Source of the DNA: Zonotrichia leucophrys gambelii
Taxonomy: Eukaryota; Chordata; Aves; Passeriformes; Passerellidae
Direction: 5' to 3'
Length of the DNA stretch: 64,000 nt
Assembly: GCF_028769735.1 (NCBI RefSeq)
Contig: NC_088169.1
Span: 44,607,229-44,671,228, forward strand
In this document: piece after piece, positions 37,101-48,700 of the stretch
Layout: every line of letters begins with the position of its first letter
Numbering within the stretch: position 1 is the stretch's first letter
Program-made: the position numbers and the translations under genes
Notes under the pieces: generated by a model
Databases searched by the model: none
Told to the model about the DNA's origin: nothing
What the model saw: only the letters and a program-made list of their open reading frames with translations

Positions 37101-39659
37101 TTAATAATGACCATTTAATAGATGCTTTTGGATAATTGTCTACAAAGACTCCAGGTTGTGTTCACATTCTTCTAAAAGAAACTATTTAGGCAATAACAAC
37201 CAGTGTTTTTCTCTTCTCTGTGTACCTTTCATGAGACTAATGAAGCAAGGAATGATGAATATGGTTTCATCATTGGTTTTAGTGGTCAAGAGCATTTTTG
37301 AGCTATTGGACTCTTTGACTGATTATAAACAATGCTATTACATTCCTAAACTGAGAACACTTTGTGTTTTTTTCCCTGAAGATAATTAACTGAGCTATAT
37401 TGCAAATATAGATTGCAGGGAAATCTTCCCCCTAAAAAAGAAAGGAAATATCAGGTAATTTAAGAAATGCTTTTGATAAATTTTCTTACCTTATTTGGTA
37501 ACCAAGCAATATTTTCATTCAATGAAAAAAATGTTTCTGAGTTTCAGTTGTTCTCCTGTCAGAGCAAAAAACCAAACAGTTAAGAAGTGAAAATTCAAAA
37601 CTAATGAGAAAAAATATATTTAGCCCAGTTTATTATTTCAAAGTATTACGTAGAAACTAACCTGCAGCTCTTTAGAAGCTTTAAAAAGGAGTACTTATAG
37701 TAGCTTTGAAGGACAATAATCCACTGCTTTCCAATTTGTATGGGTAAAGAGAAGTCCAACAAAGAATAGGCCTGAAAAATAAAAAAAGTTAAGGACAGGT
37801 GATGAAATGACTCAGTCACCTTTGTTGCCTCACAGGAACAATAACCCTACACATATTGCAGAGGAAACCGTACTTATCTTTGAATTTCATAAAAACAACA
37901 GACCTAAAAATCAAGGCTTCTTAGTTATACAAGAATGAACACCAGTAGTGGGATGACTTTTTTTCTTCAATCAAGGCTGAACAAAATGTTAAGCAAAAAA
38001 GCTAAATTAAGAATGGTGCCCAGGTGTAGAAGACTGAATAGTGATGAACTTTGATCTTGATGAAATAAAGGTTTTATAAACTATACTGTGTATTTTTGCA
38101 GACTATCTGCACTTCTAGTCAGCATTTCTTTGATATAATCTTACAATACCAGTTCATAGCACTTCCATTTCTCCAAGAAGTAGAAGTTGAGATTAAAATT
38201 TTAAACATCAGTTCCTTTGAAAAGAAGCTTAGATATAGTATTGACAACCATATTCTGCAAATTCTGATTGTATAAAATGCCATCATCACTCTTCATGACA
38301 TGCATGATTATACTAACAGCAAACAGTTTTCATACAACTGCACAGTGATTTGGATAATCTATTCATGCTTAAGAATTATTCAGATAATGGAAACCTATTA
38401 TCCACTATATGTGCTACAAGGTTTTCAGTTTCTTTGCATGGATTCATTATTTTTCCTCTTACTCATTTACCTTCCACAGTAAAGCTATTCTCAAATGTCA
38501 TAAAAATTGTAATATCTTGTTTTTATTTTTGGAGGTGCTGTAATTTAAAAATCTACTTGCCATGAATTTCTAAAGAGCAGAATAAGATAAATTTTAAAAT
38601 AATGAAATAATGTATTGATATATAAAAGCAAAGCAATCTTTCAGATGTTTCAGACCAGGCAGTGGAATATAAGTGGATTACCTATTGTCTAATTCATAAG
38701 CAGACAAATTTCATTAATTTAAGCATAAGAATCCTTAGAAATTTCCCCAACTGTAAGGAAAAAAAATCTTCTGTATTATTTTAGCACACTATTTCCATAA
38801 TATACTCTGATATTCAAGTGGGACATTCTAAACTGAAGATATGCTCTACATGTTTATTGTGGTGTTGCTTCATATCTTTTTTTAAATCTTGTTTTTAGTA
38901 GAAGACAGCACACTCTTTTAAAATTGTACCCTTCTCTTTGAGAAGAGAATCGTGCAAATTCTTTAAGAATTTGCACAAAAAACTGTAATAAAAAAGGTGG
39001 TGGAAAATCTGAGAAACACAACCAATATGCTCGTGTCTCATTCATGCAGCTACATAAAGATTTAATTTTAATTGATTTCCCCTCTCCATTTTAATGAAAG
39101 CAAGTATAAGAATGAAATTTAAATTGGAGATTAAAGGAAACTTTCAAATGATTGTGCTCATTTCATTAGCACAAGAGAAAAGAGCGAAGATGCTAAAAGT
39201 TACTGTCTTCTGAAATTTAATGCAAGTAACAATTGAATGATGACAAAAACATCTTTGATATAGTAGTCTTTTTACCTTTGTTTGAAGCCAAGAAAAAAAT
39301 TAATCACTTGAACACAGAATACTCTTCCAATGCATAAATTCGTTCACTAGAGAGGTAAAAAACATACTTAAGCATATAGTTAGTGTGTTTACAGGTTTGA
39401 GATCTGAAGAATTTTAACCACTCAGTAGAGCAGTCAGGCTGAAAGTAGGATGATTAGCACAAAAATCAGTGTCAAATATCTCCTTAAATATTAGGTTTTA
39501 TTTGGAAACAATCTTTCCAAAGCTTTTAAATATATTTTTCAAAAAACAAACTAGTGCTTGATTGCTTTTCTTTCCATATCTTAAGCATGAAAGCTTGCTT
39601 GACACTTCTTTTAAAAACTATGAATCAGAGTGTTGCTCAAAAGAGAAAAGCATCCCTTC
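34117..39659. other. AT-rich noncoding stretch, nothing recognised
   Basis: No gene or mobile element could be assigned. A 140-codon minus frame (34996-35418) encodes an unrecognised sequence with one hydrophobic stretch (LLFLGLIVFVLLLHW); its length is within chance for this window. Small AT-rich repeats occur near 34289-34325 and 36667-36685. Confidence 0.55.
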
Positions 39660-39775
39660 CCAGAGCAATTTTATTTCATAGACTTTGGGTAATTAGATCT
39701 CCCTGCATCATTTGCATTTGTTGCAATTAACATTTAGAAAATTGCATTAGCTAATTAGGAATTATATCTGGAAAA
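39660..39775. promoter_or_regulatory. Candidate regulatory segment with octamer and TAATTA motifs
   Basis: A perfect POU octamer ATTTGCAT (39710-39717) lies between two TAATTA homeodomain cores (39690-39695 and 39752-39757), with TTGCAATTAA and TTGCATTAG nearby. Such packing is typical of deeply conserved vertebrate noncoding elements, but these motifs are also easy to find in AT-rich DNA, so the call is weak. Confidence 0.22.
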
Positions 39776-41334
39776 ACCTTCTGTAAGGCAAGAAAAACCC
39801 CAATCTTATTTCTAGTATCTATTTAGATGCATGATAAATATAAAGAACTTTAGTAATGGACAGAGAAAGGAAGAAACTCACAACTTATCCACACTATTGT
39901 TCCCTGTATGCTAACACTTCTACACTCAAAACCTTGTAGACAAGAAGTGGAAAAGACCTCATATATGAAGTCAAGAATTTTTTGTTAATTTGAACAGTGT
40001 GACTGACATATAATAAATTTAGTAATAGTAGCCCAGTTACTGTGGTACTTTAAAGGGCATTTGGAGGAGAGAGTGAATATTCTTCTAAGGATATGTGATC
40101 AAAGGCAGTTTAAATGCAAAAAGGGAATAATGAGAAAAGGAGGAAGCTGTAAGTGAGAACATGTATGGACACAAACCTCGCTGACCAGGATTAGACAGAC
40201 ATTTACAGGCACTAACAAGACCCAGGTCTGCTCACTATAATAGAGTTGCACATAACAATTATTTCAGCAAGATTAACTGATGGGGACCTTGTCAAATGGC
40301 ATACTGTGGAAAACAGGGAAATCATAAACAGAACACCCAGACACAAAACTGAAAATAAATGTGATGAAGACAAACACAACAAATTAATATCCTCAGTCAT
40401 GTGAAGACATGGGCTGTCAAGGAACTACAGGCCAACCAGGACTATGTAAATAACAAGGAGGGTCCAGGGTATTGGAAAGTGTCAGAGTGGCCGTGCTAAC
40501 TGATGGAAAAATGTGAAGGGCAAGGCAGTCTCTGGGATAAAGACAGAAAATTTTATGAAAAAGGTTGGTCTCAAGGAAAAATGATTCTGTGTTTCTATGA
40601 TTAACAGATAAACCTTAACTAATAGAAAACACTAGCATCATTGTCAATTAGCAAATATCATGGTAGAAAAAGAGAGACCTTGAAAATTTACCAAGTCCTA
40701 CTTTTTGCTAGATCAACTGTGAGACCTAGCGTATCCTAAGCACTACTGATACAAAGGATAGTTCTTAGGAAAAAAAAATCAGCAAAGGAGATTTTGCAGC
40801 CTACATAAGAAATTAGTACTGTTCTTATTAGAAAATTGTATTTGACATCCAAGTGAAATCTTCTGTAGTTCAATATGTTACTATATTCTATCATCCACAC
40901 AGAAAATACTTTCACTTTTGCTATTTAAGTTTTAAAATTATTATTTAAAAAACAAAAACAAACAGAAAACCCAAAAGCAAACCACAAAAAAACCCACAAA
41001 AACCCCAACATTAACAAACTCCATGAGCTATCTTCTCAGCTAAATTCTAAGGATTGCTAAACATTTTGTATTTTTTCCTCTGGACTCAATCCCTTTGAGT
41101 CTCTTCGTGTTAGAAGAATGTCAGAGAAGGCAGCACATATGTTTCATATCATGGTCCTACTAGTGGTGAATAAAAGATTATCTTTAACTAGAAACCTTAC
41201 TAACTGAAAATTCGGGATGTCACCTGTCATACTCTTGTGCTTGTTTCAGTCTAAAAGTATTGCCAGTCAATTAATGATTTTGGAGAGCTAATATTGCAAA
41301 CAGTTAAACAACTATGAATTGCTTTCAGAAAGGA
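39776..41334. other. AT-rich noncoding stretch
   Basis: No gene was recognised. 40190-40620 has a more balanced composition and ends in ATTCTGTGTTTCTATGAT, which recalls a CR1 tail, but the body does not match CR1. 40945-41010 is a C-poor A-run mixture (AAAC, CAAA, ACCC). Confidence 0.5.
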
Positions 41335-41366
41335 CCTTTCTTTCTCTTTCTTTCTTTCTTTCTTTT

Positions 41367-41410
<44 letters not shown>

Positions 41411-41768
41411 TTTCTTTCTTTTCTCTCTTTCTCTCTTTCTCTCTTTCTTTCTTTTCTTTCTTTCTTTCTTCCTTTCTTTCTCTCCTTTCTTTCTCTCCTT
41501 TCTTTCTTTCCTTTCTTTCTTTCCTTTCTTTCTTTCCTTTCTTCTTTCTTTCCTTTCTTCTTTCTTTCCTTTCCCTTCCCTTTTCCCTTCCCTTCCTTCC
41601 CTTCCCTTCTTCCTTCCCTTCCCTTCCCTTCCCTTCCCTTCCCTTCCCTTCCCTTCCCTTCCCTTCCCTTCCCTTCCCTTCCCTTCCCTTCCCTTCCTTC
41701 CTTCTCCCTTCCCTTCCCTTCCCTTCCCTTCCCTTCCCTTCCCTTCCCTTCCCTTTTTTCTTCCTTCT
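41335..41768 (+). repeat. Unbroken 434-base pyrimidine tract: TTTC then TTCCC repeats
   Basis: There is not one purine on the plus strand from 41335 to 41768. The left part is mainly (TTTC)n with CTCT variants, the middle mixes CCTTTC and TTTC units, and from about 41573 it becomes an almost regular (TTCCC)n pentamer. Frames of 149-166 codons through it (Phe-Leu-Ser or Lys-Glu-Arg-Gly rich) are artefacts. Confidence 0.98.
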
Positions 41769-42796
41769 ATTCAAGAAATGGAATTAATATTTTTCACTTC
41801 TCTGCTCATCGCTCTTTGACCTTTGCAATGAAAGTGCATTTTTAATAACAGCTTCAGAAGCATGGGCTAAGGTTTCTTCTACCACTTGAAAATTTGTGGC
41901 AACATACATGATTTCATTAATGAAGAGAATCTTATATAAACAATTAAAAATTATTTGTTTCTTGTAAAATCTGCTGATGTATGAAGACTGGGGAAAAAAG
42001 AATCATAAAATGCCCAAAAAATTCAACCAGGAAAAAGAGTTCTATAAGTGATAAGTAATATAAATATTAGATACAAACCCCAACTTCCTACATTTTATCT
42101 GCATTTCAGAAACTTTGATATTTATAAAAATGTTGTCATAAATGTTTCTTTTACAATAGCTCATGGATTTGTACTGGCTTGTGAATCAGTACTCTGTCAG
42201 AATTTAAACGTTTGAGTAATTTTCTAATGAGAATTGTCTCCATAAATGAAATAAATCTGCCATAGATGTAGGTTCTACTTAGAGTACAAGCAGATAAAAG
42301 TATATTCAGACCCTCATTTGTCTCCTCTAATATATTATATGTTAAGTATATAGGAGAAAAGAATTGAGAATCAGGGTTATCAAAATTAACATTTCACAAA
42401 AAATAAAAGTTCTTATATAAGTAGAAGCTTAAAAAAACCTATCTAACTACTATATCTATTGCACATGCAGGCCTAAGTAATGTGCACTGACGAAGAGCTC
42501 TGAAGTACTCCATGCATTTCTAAGCTTTTCAGTATTTCTTACTACCTGTGTGATTCGGTTTTATCTCAATTGGAATTAATTTACAATGGAGATTTTGGTG
42601 AAATAGTTAGCATAAATAAAGACAGAGAAAAATCAGAGACAAGTGATACATACACCTCTTAGTTTCTAGGGGAAAAAAATCCCACATACCACAAGTAATT
42701 TTATCCTATTCTTTGTATTGGACTAATAAGGGTTTGATACAGTGAAAAAAATATCATTATTTCTGACTCTCTAACAATGGTAAATTGGTAATTGTT

Positions 42797-42840
42797 GTTG
42801 AAAAAAAATAAAATCCATGTTGAAAAAAAATAAAATCCAT
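42797..42840 (+). repeat. Perfect 22-bp tandem duplication
   Basis: A 22-base unit, GTTG plus eight A plus TAAAATCCAT, occurs at 42797-42818 and again at 42819-42840 without mismatch. This is a recent local duplication at an A-run. Confidence 0.97.
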
Positions 42841-43026
42841 GTATAAAAAATGGTTTAGAAGTAATCAATATTTGAGACACAAAACATATGAGAAAGTTAC
42901 AGTGTAAAAATTATTTTTAAAAATCTCTGAACAAAAGGAGCTTATGAATTCCTGACACTGTATAAAAGATATGGGCACCCTGTACATTCACTCTGTGAAA
43001 AGCCATCAGAAACCTATAAAGCACTT

Positions 43027-43068
43027 AACTCCCATTTACGGTCTATTTGAAGTTGTTAAATGGGAGTT
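43027..43068. repeat. Inverted repeat: 12-bp arms, 18-base loop
   Basis: AACTCCCATTTA (43027-43038) is the exact complement of TAAATGGGAGTT (43057-43068). It is a simple stem-loop with no terminator or element context. Confidence 0.95.
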
Positions 43069-43962
43069 CAAGACTGTCTGTGCATCAGTTTGATGATCTT
43101 TGCCAGAACACAGGGCCTGATCAACAGGCTGATTCATATGGATGTACTTCTGTATCCAGGAAAGTGATTCAATGGGGCTCAGCATAGATCCAGAGACATT
43201 CATTATGGATGCATCAGCCTAAGGGAATCAGGGCCATATTCTTCTGAAAAAGTTAAATTCTCACAGACTTCGTCATTCCTGAAGTTATGGATGGACTTTT
43301 AATGGAGACCATGTTGTCCTGAATTCATTAAAAAATATATCAGTAGAAGTCCATCCTTATTGATTTCAATAGGTAACATAATATATGGTTATTCAATGTG
43401 GCAGGTATTTCTGATAGCCAATTGGTATTTTTTAATAAGTAAAATCCCCATTTTTTCCAAATGTGTTATGTATCTTAGCCTTTGGAATAAAAAGAAAAAA
43501 AAAATCATACCTTAATATCACAGATTGATCAAGCAGTTACTCTTCCAAAGAATATGTGGGAAGTCAAAGAAGCAGAAACATTTCCTTTGTTTGTACCTTT
43601 TGTTTTGTGCTTGTATATTACTTCGTTCTTAATATAGGTTAGGTTCTTTCTGTAGTTTTATTCTGCTGTAGTTATTCTTCCTTTCTGTGTGGAATTTATG
43701 CAAAGAACTTCTCTTCACCCAAACAAAGTTCAGAGACAGTTGGTGCTAAATGTAAAAAGCAATGCTAATATATTTTCTGAGCACCACTACCACTTCTAAG
43801 GTCATTAAACCAAAAGAAAAGAGTTAGGGTTGTTTTCTATTCCATGCAACAGTCAGGAGACAATGCAGCCTTCTCACTTCTATATGCAGTGGTTTGTTTA
43901 GGAAATGACTCAGCCCTCATGAAAAGGAAAAGCAGTCCCATTAGGAAGGATAAGCTTACATA

Positions 43963-44084
43963 CATGGTATGGTTTTAGTGACGTTGGTTTAAGGGCAGAC
44001 TTGACCAAGTTTGTTTAAATGTTAGACTTGATGATCTCCAAGATCTTTTCCAATTTAAATTATTTTTTCATTTTATGATACTAT
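43963..44084 (+). mobile_element. CR1 LINE 3' terminus, diverged
   Basis: ATGGTATGGTTTTAGTGACG is followed by TAGACTTGATGATCTCCAAG and ATCTTTTCCAATTTAAAT, then a TTTATGATACTATATG tail. This is the CR1 3' end in plus orientation with many substitutions. Only about 120 bases are recognisable. Confidence 0.82.
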
Positions 44085-44380
44085 ATGCCATCTGACTTCT
44101 TAAGAGGTCTTAAGACACTACCTCTATCTGTATGTTTGTCTATTACACATATGTAATTTAAAAACTTTTCAGTTATGGCTTAGAGATAAGAGTTATTCTT
44201 CTCTTTGCTGCTGACTTGTTTCAGGGTCAAACTCTAAAGCCACAATTTTTCTGTATTGGATATTCAGAGCTAAATTAATAGATCAAAGTACAAATAACTC
44301 AAAGTTTTGATATACAGAAAGTGGAACCACACTAAGTAAGCACCTCAACATGGTGGAAGGAAGGAATGCTATTCAAAACA
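44085..44380. other. AT-rich noncoding spacer
   Basis: Nothing was recognised between the two CR1-like tails. Confidence 0.55.
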
Positions 44381-44425
44381 TTCCATGACTTTATGATTCT
44401 ATGATTTTATGATTCTATAATTTTA
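44381..44425 (+). repeat. TATGATTC-type tail, possibly from another CR1 copy
   Basis: A short run of GATTTTATGATTCTAT-like units (ATGACTTTATGATTCTATG, then ATTTTATGATTCTAT) resembles the octamer tails that end CR1 elements. No CR1 body is evident upstream, so it may be only a simple repeat. Confidence 0.45.
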
Positions 44426-46329
44426 ATTATCTTCAATTTAAATAAAAAAAGAGAAATTGCTTGCCTTTTCTTGTAAACTATATATGTAGTAAAACCAGAC
44501 ACTTACCTTTGTCCAGAAAAGGTCTATTTAATTGCTAAATATTATGTTTTTCCTCTTGATGACACTTATTTAATAACTTAGACTAATTCTTTCTTGGTTT
44601 TCAAGCAAATTCATTCCAACATAGCATAAATGTTCTGCATCTGTGTATAAGATCACACTCTTAAAGATCAATATGCACTAAATTGAAGAAAAATTATGCA
44701 ATATTTTTGCCCCAAATAAAGCTACAGGTGTCCCTTGAAAGAAAAAACCAGAAATTCAGCAGCTTGAGAATGTTGCTCTTACCAGGACAGTTTCTGTTGG
44801 ACAACTTTTTTTTTCTCTTTTCCCACATTGTCTTTCCTCCGCACAACTGTTTTTTACTAACCTGTTGCACCACTTTTCAAGGTAGGTGCTCAAAGTACTC
44901 AACATTTCCTGGGGTTTAATTTTTTTGTTGTTGTTGGGTTTGGTCAATTTTTCTGCTAGAAATAATTAATTAGGCAATTTTATTAAAGTGATTACAAAGC
45001 ACTAATACGTTTTCCAGTCCTCATTTCTTCAGAGGAGAAAACAACAAAATAAAAAAATGCCAGGACAGCTATTCCCTTCTCCATTCAGTTTGTCAGTATC
45101 TGGCTCAGCAAAAGAGCTCTTTAGACACTGGTGAGTGCACTGTGTAGGAGGTTTGTTTAGTTGTCTGAGCATAGGCATCAGATCCAGGTAATTACCATCT
45201 AATCACAGCTAGTTTTAGGTCTGCCTCACGAGGCCAGGGTTATGTATGCCTTGTAACACAACTGCTAGGCCCAGCTGAATAGTTTGGATGTTCTCAGGTA
45301 CCTCAAATGTCAGCTGCACTGGTTCCAAATCAATTAGGCAATGGATTTGAATCCTATGCTCACACATAAATGCAAATGTACATGTATATAGTCTGGAGTT
45401 GAACTTCTGAACTGTAGATCTCTAAATCTGAAATTATGTTGTATGCCTCTAGACATGAATTCCAGGTGAAAGTTTCTTGTAAAATAGAGTGCCTAAACCC
45501 TTAGTTTACCTATGAAATTGGCCTCAATCATATGCAAAACCCAAATACATGATGACAGGTCGGGATTAATCTAGATGTAGCCCAAAGCTGTTAGGAAGAA
45601 GTGTGATAATGACATCTGGGGAAAAGTTAATGTGTTTTGTAACACTCATGTGCTCTCTCTCTAAAGGAATCTTAAAATCCAATTTTATACTTCAGTGGGA
45701 ATAAGTCAAGTCCTAATTTGATCCTAGTCCATTAGATTCTGCAGTTTGTTAGAAATATGTTTGCTTGACATTGGAGCTAGTCATTCTAAGCTCCTTTCTT
45801 AGTCACTGGAGAGAAATAGATATTTGTTCAAATATAAGTATCTAAAATAGGTCAGCTGAATGAGACCTTCTAAGTGCCTGTTCTGTCTATTGATTACATG
45901 AGTGTTTTACATGACTATTTCAGATAAAGATTCTGTGCTGTGGACAACTATTAGGTGAGATTAATCCACCCTGCCAATTTATATTTGTCTGGTGAGATTA
46001 ATCCTTCACTAAGGATCTGAGTTAATATTTTCCTTTTAGAAAAGCAAAGGAAATGGAAATCAAAGGGTGGTATTATTTACTTTCATGAGAATTTTTCATT
46101 CAATACGACAATAAGTCAAGAGGCTATTTTATAAAACAGAAGGGAAATATTTTTACATATGAATGAAATTCTTACTTATCAATGTCAAAACTGTGTTAAA
46201 AGGTGTTAATTTTGGTGAGAATAGCAGAAGTTTTTTTCTAGCAGTCCAGCACTCTATTGAAATTAGTTTAAATTGTTATGATGTGATTCTGAAGATCTAT
46301 TCTGAAGATGATAGGAGTTGATATGTAAC
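44426..46329. other. AT-rich noncoding stretch
   Basis: No gene was seen. 45060-45330 has mixed composition without a recognisable repeat or exon. GGTGAGATTAATCC occurs twice near 45954 and 45992. Confidence 0.5.
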
Positions 46330-47404
46330 TCGATAAGCAGATCTGGTGCCAGGATCATGCACAGAGGGGCATCGTAGCATGTTCATGGTAAGATTTCCCA
46401 AACTGGGGAATCCTCAGTGGAGCAGAGGGAGCTGCCTGAAGCCTGTAACTTGCATGACAGTGACTGATGGAACTTGTCAGGGAGAGGAGCAGCAGTGGCC
46501 AAACATGCCACTGCCCTCAGCAAAAGAAGCCTCTGGATACCACTGGTGAGCAGGAGTGCTGAGAACAGAATGGGCAATTCAGGCGTGGCACATCGGCAAG
46601 GGCATGGCACGGCAGTTCACACAGAATAAGCTGTCACAGAAGGGCATGCAGCAAGAGGATTGTAGCTCTGCCAACTCAGCCACGGAGCAAAGGCATAGAG
46701 CTGCCAGAGGGCCGTGTCAGCTCTAGGCACCGCACCCATGGTGACAGACACAGCTGCCTGGACAGAGCTACAGTGGGAAAACACTGTCACCTGGGTGTCA
46801 GGATGCAGGGTGTGCTCTGCTCGTACACCAGCACCAGACAGCACACCTTGGGAGGTGGGCTCGGGCAAAGGAGCTCCTCCACTTAGTGACCCTGTTTGGG
46901 GACGAGGAGTGTGGGTTGAGAGGCATGAGGGAGTCTGAGGGAGAGATTGAAACTGCACTGAAATACTTCTGAAATCGCAACCTACTTTTCCTGGGGCAGG
47001 AGCCGCAGGCAGACAGGAAACATGCTAAGGAGGTTTCCCTATAATTTCTCTCTCTAAAGGTGTAAAGGGCAATGGGAAGTTTCTGACTGGCATAGCAGAT
47101 GCATATTCTCTGTCCTGCCCCACCTTCCCAGGTGCCCTGGCAAATGGAACAGATAATAATAGGATAATGGTTCAAAAAGGTTGAAAGTATCTCCAAGTTG
47201 TGTCAGCCCAAGATCTGTGTCAAAACTGCTTCCATAAAGCAAAAGATCCCATAGGGGATTGTCTCCTGAGGGCGATAAAAGGCCTAATAATCAGCCCAGG
47301 CCCACATTTTAAGGAAGTTGATGATATGGCAAGAAAGTTTTCTATGCTGGTACAGCCATTATTAACTTTTCAGGTAGACAACAGTTAATTTGCAGCTAGA
47401 AGTC
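46330..47404. other. GC-richer block upstream of CR1, unassigned
   Basis: From about 46330 to 47000 the sequence is clearly richer in G, C and CpG than the surroundings, without simple repeats. Open frames of 113 and 132 codons on the minus strand (46617-46958, 46798-47196) and 74 on the plus strand (46714-46938) reflect this composition and match nothing that I know. Since plus-strand CR1 ORF2 sequence begins at about 47405, the block could be the 5' region of the same LINE after internal deletions, or an unrelated mobile element. I cannot decide between these. Confidence 0.35.
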
Positions 47405-48017
47405 CAGGGGCAATGGGTTTGTAAAAGACAGGTCATGCTGCACTAACCTGATCTCATTCAACAGGAAATGACCCACATAGTGGATGAATGAAAGTGGGTG
47501 AGTGGTTATGGTTTACTTGGCAGTTAATAAAATCTTTCACACTGATTCCCACCACACTCTCTTGCAGAAACTGGCGGCTCATGGCTTGGATAGGTAGAGG
47601 GCACAGGGGAGACCACACCTTGAATCCAGTGCTCAATTTTGGGCCCCTCACCTCAGGAAAGACATTGAAGTGCTCAACTGAGTCAAGAGAAAGGCACCAA
47701 AACTGTAGATGGCTCCAGATCACTGGCCTTACAAGGAGTGATTGATGGAAGAGCAGTATTTGGCTAGGAGACAAGCAGGCTCAGGGCAGAGAGACCTTAC
47801 AGCTGTCTACTACTACCTGAAAGGAGGTGGTAGCAAGGTGAGTACCAGTTTTTTTTCCCAATAACAAGTGAAAGGGAGAGAGGGAATTGTCTCAAGTTGT
47901 GTCAGGGGAGACTTAGATTGGATATTAGGAAAAATTTCTTCATAAGAACAGACTTCCTGGAGAAGTGGGCATGACTAATATTCCCACGGAATATTTAAAA
48001 GTCATGTAGGGGTGGGG
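47405..48017 (+). mobile_element. CR1 LINE with reverse-transcriptase fragment, internally deleted
   Basis: The left part is ORF2 reverse-transcriptase sequence: CTGATCTCATT (47447-47457), a segment at 47511-47543 that reads VYLAVNKIFHT in place of the usual YLDFSKAF motif A, and AAACTGGCGGCTCATGGCTT at about 47569. The motif-A aspartate is replaced by alanine, and stops occur before it, so it is dead. Right after 47590 the sequence jumps to the ORF2-end and 3' UTR blocks (TTTTGGGCCCCTCACCTCAG at about 47636, GGCAGAGAGACCTTACAGCT at about 47783, the GATTGGATATTAGGAAAAAT block at about 47915), which shows an internal deletion. It stops at GTAGGGGTGGGG (48006-48017) before the normal terminus, where a second CR1 begins. 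Confidence 0.9.
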
Positions 48018-48700
48018 AATTAAACACTGGAGAGCAGCACTGCAATAAAGGACCTGAGGGTCCCGGTCAATGGCAAATGGAATATTAGTCAGCCAGGAGG
48101 GCCAGCTGTGTCCTGGGGTCCATCAGGCACAGCATTGCCAGCCAGGCTAGGGAGGTGATTGTCCTGTTCTGCTCTGTGCTAGTGTGGCCTCGCCTTGGGT
48201 TCTGTGTGCAGGTTTGAGCACCACAATATAGAAAAAGATAAAAAGCTATTAAAGAGAGTCCAAAGGAGGGCTTTGAAGACACTGAATGTTCTGGAGGGGA
48301 AGCCTTATGAGGAGTGACTGAGGTCATTTGGCTTTTTCAACCTGGAGAAGACTGAGAGGAGATGTCACTGCAGTCTACACTTCTTCACGAGTAGAAGTGG
48401 AGAGGCAGGCACTGATCGATCACTCTCTGATGACCAGTGACAGGACCCAGGGCAATGGCCTGAAGTTGTGTCACAGGAGGTTTAGGCTGGATATGAGAAA
48501 GAGGTTCCTCACTCAGCATAGCTGGGCACTGGAACAGGCTCCTCAAAGCAGTGGTCACAGCACTGGCCTGACAGAAGCACTTGTACATTGCTCTCAAGTA
48601 CATGGTGTGATTCTTTAGGCTGTCCTCTGCAGGGCCAGGAGCTGAACTTCAGTGATCCTTGTGGATCCCTTCAAAATCAGGGTATTCTATGACTCTATAA
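48018..48700 (+). mobile_element. Second CR1 LINE of a different subfamily, 3' end intact
   Basis: This copy repeats the same part of ORF2 and the 3' UTR in the same orientation, so it is not a continuation of the left copy. Blocks in order are GGACCTGAGGGTCCCGG (about 48050), CCAGGAGGGCCAGCTGTGTC (about 48094), GGAGGTGATTGTCCTG (about 48149), TGAGCACCACAATATAGAAA (about 48214), GGAGAAGACTGAGAGGAG (about 48344), and the end TGATCCTTGTGGATCCCTTC (48652-48671) plus a TATTCTATGACTCTATAA tail. That ending (CCTTGTGGATCCCTTC) belongs to a CR1 subfamily group different from those ending in GAGGTCTTTTCCAACC, seen elsewhere in this window. It is 5'-truncated at the junction. Confidence 0.92.

Larger units (their letters stand above)
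41769..43962. other. AT-rich noncoding stretch
   Basis: No gene was recognised. It contains a 22-bp tandem duplication and a 12-bp-arm hairpin, listed separately. 43070-43380 has phrases such as CAGGGCCTGATC and TTGATTTCAATAGG that recall ancient amniote repeats, but too weakly to call. Confidence 0.5.

Noticed and set aside
40190..40620. Possible CR1 copy suggested by an ATTCTGTGTTTCTATGAT ending
   Set aside because: Only the tail-like phrase fits; the upstream sequence does not show CR1 blocks in order.
41314..41819. Frames of 149-166 codons over the pyrimidine tract
   Set aside because: They are simple-repeat translation (Phe-Leu-Ser or Lys-Glu-Arg-Gly), open on both strands.
47054..48618. 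Several frames of 60-106 codons
   Set aside because: Most lie in CR1 copies or the unassigned block before them, and none has intact domain structure.
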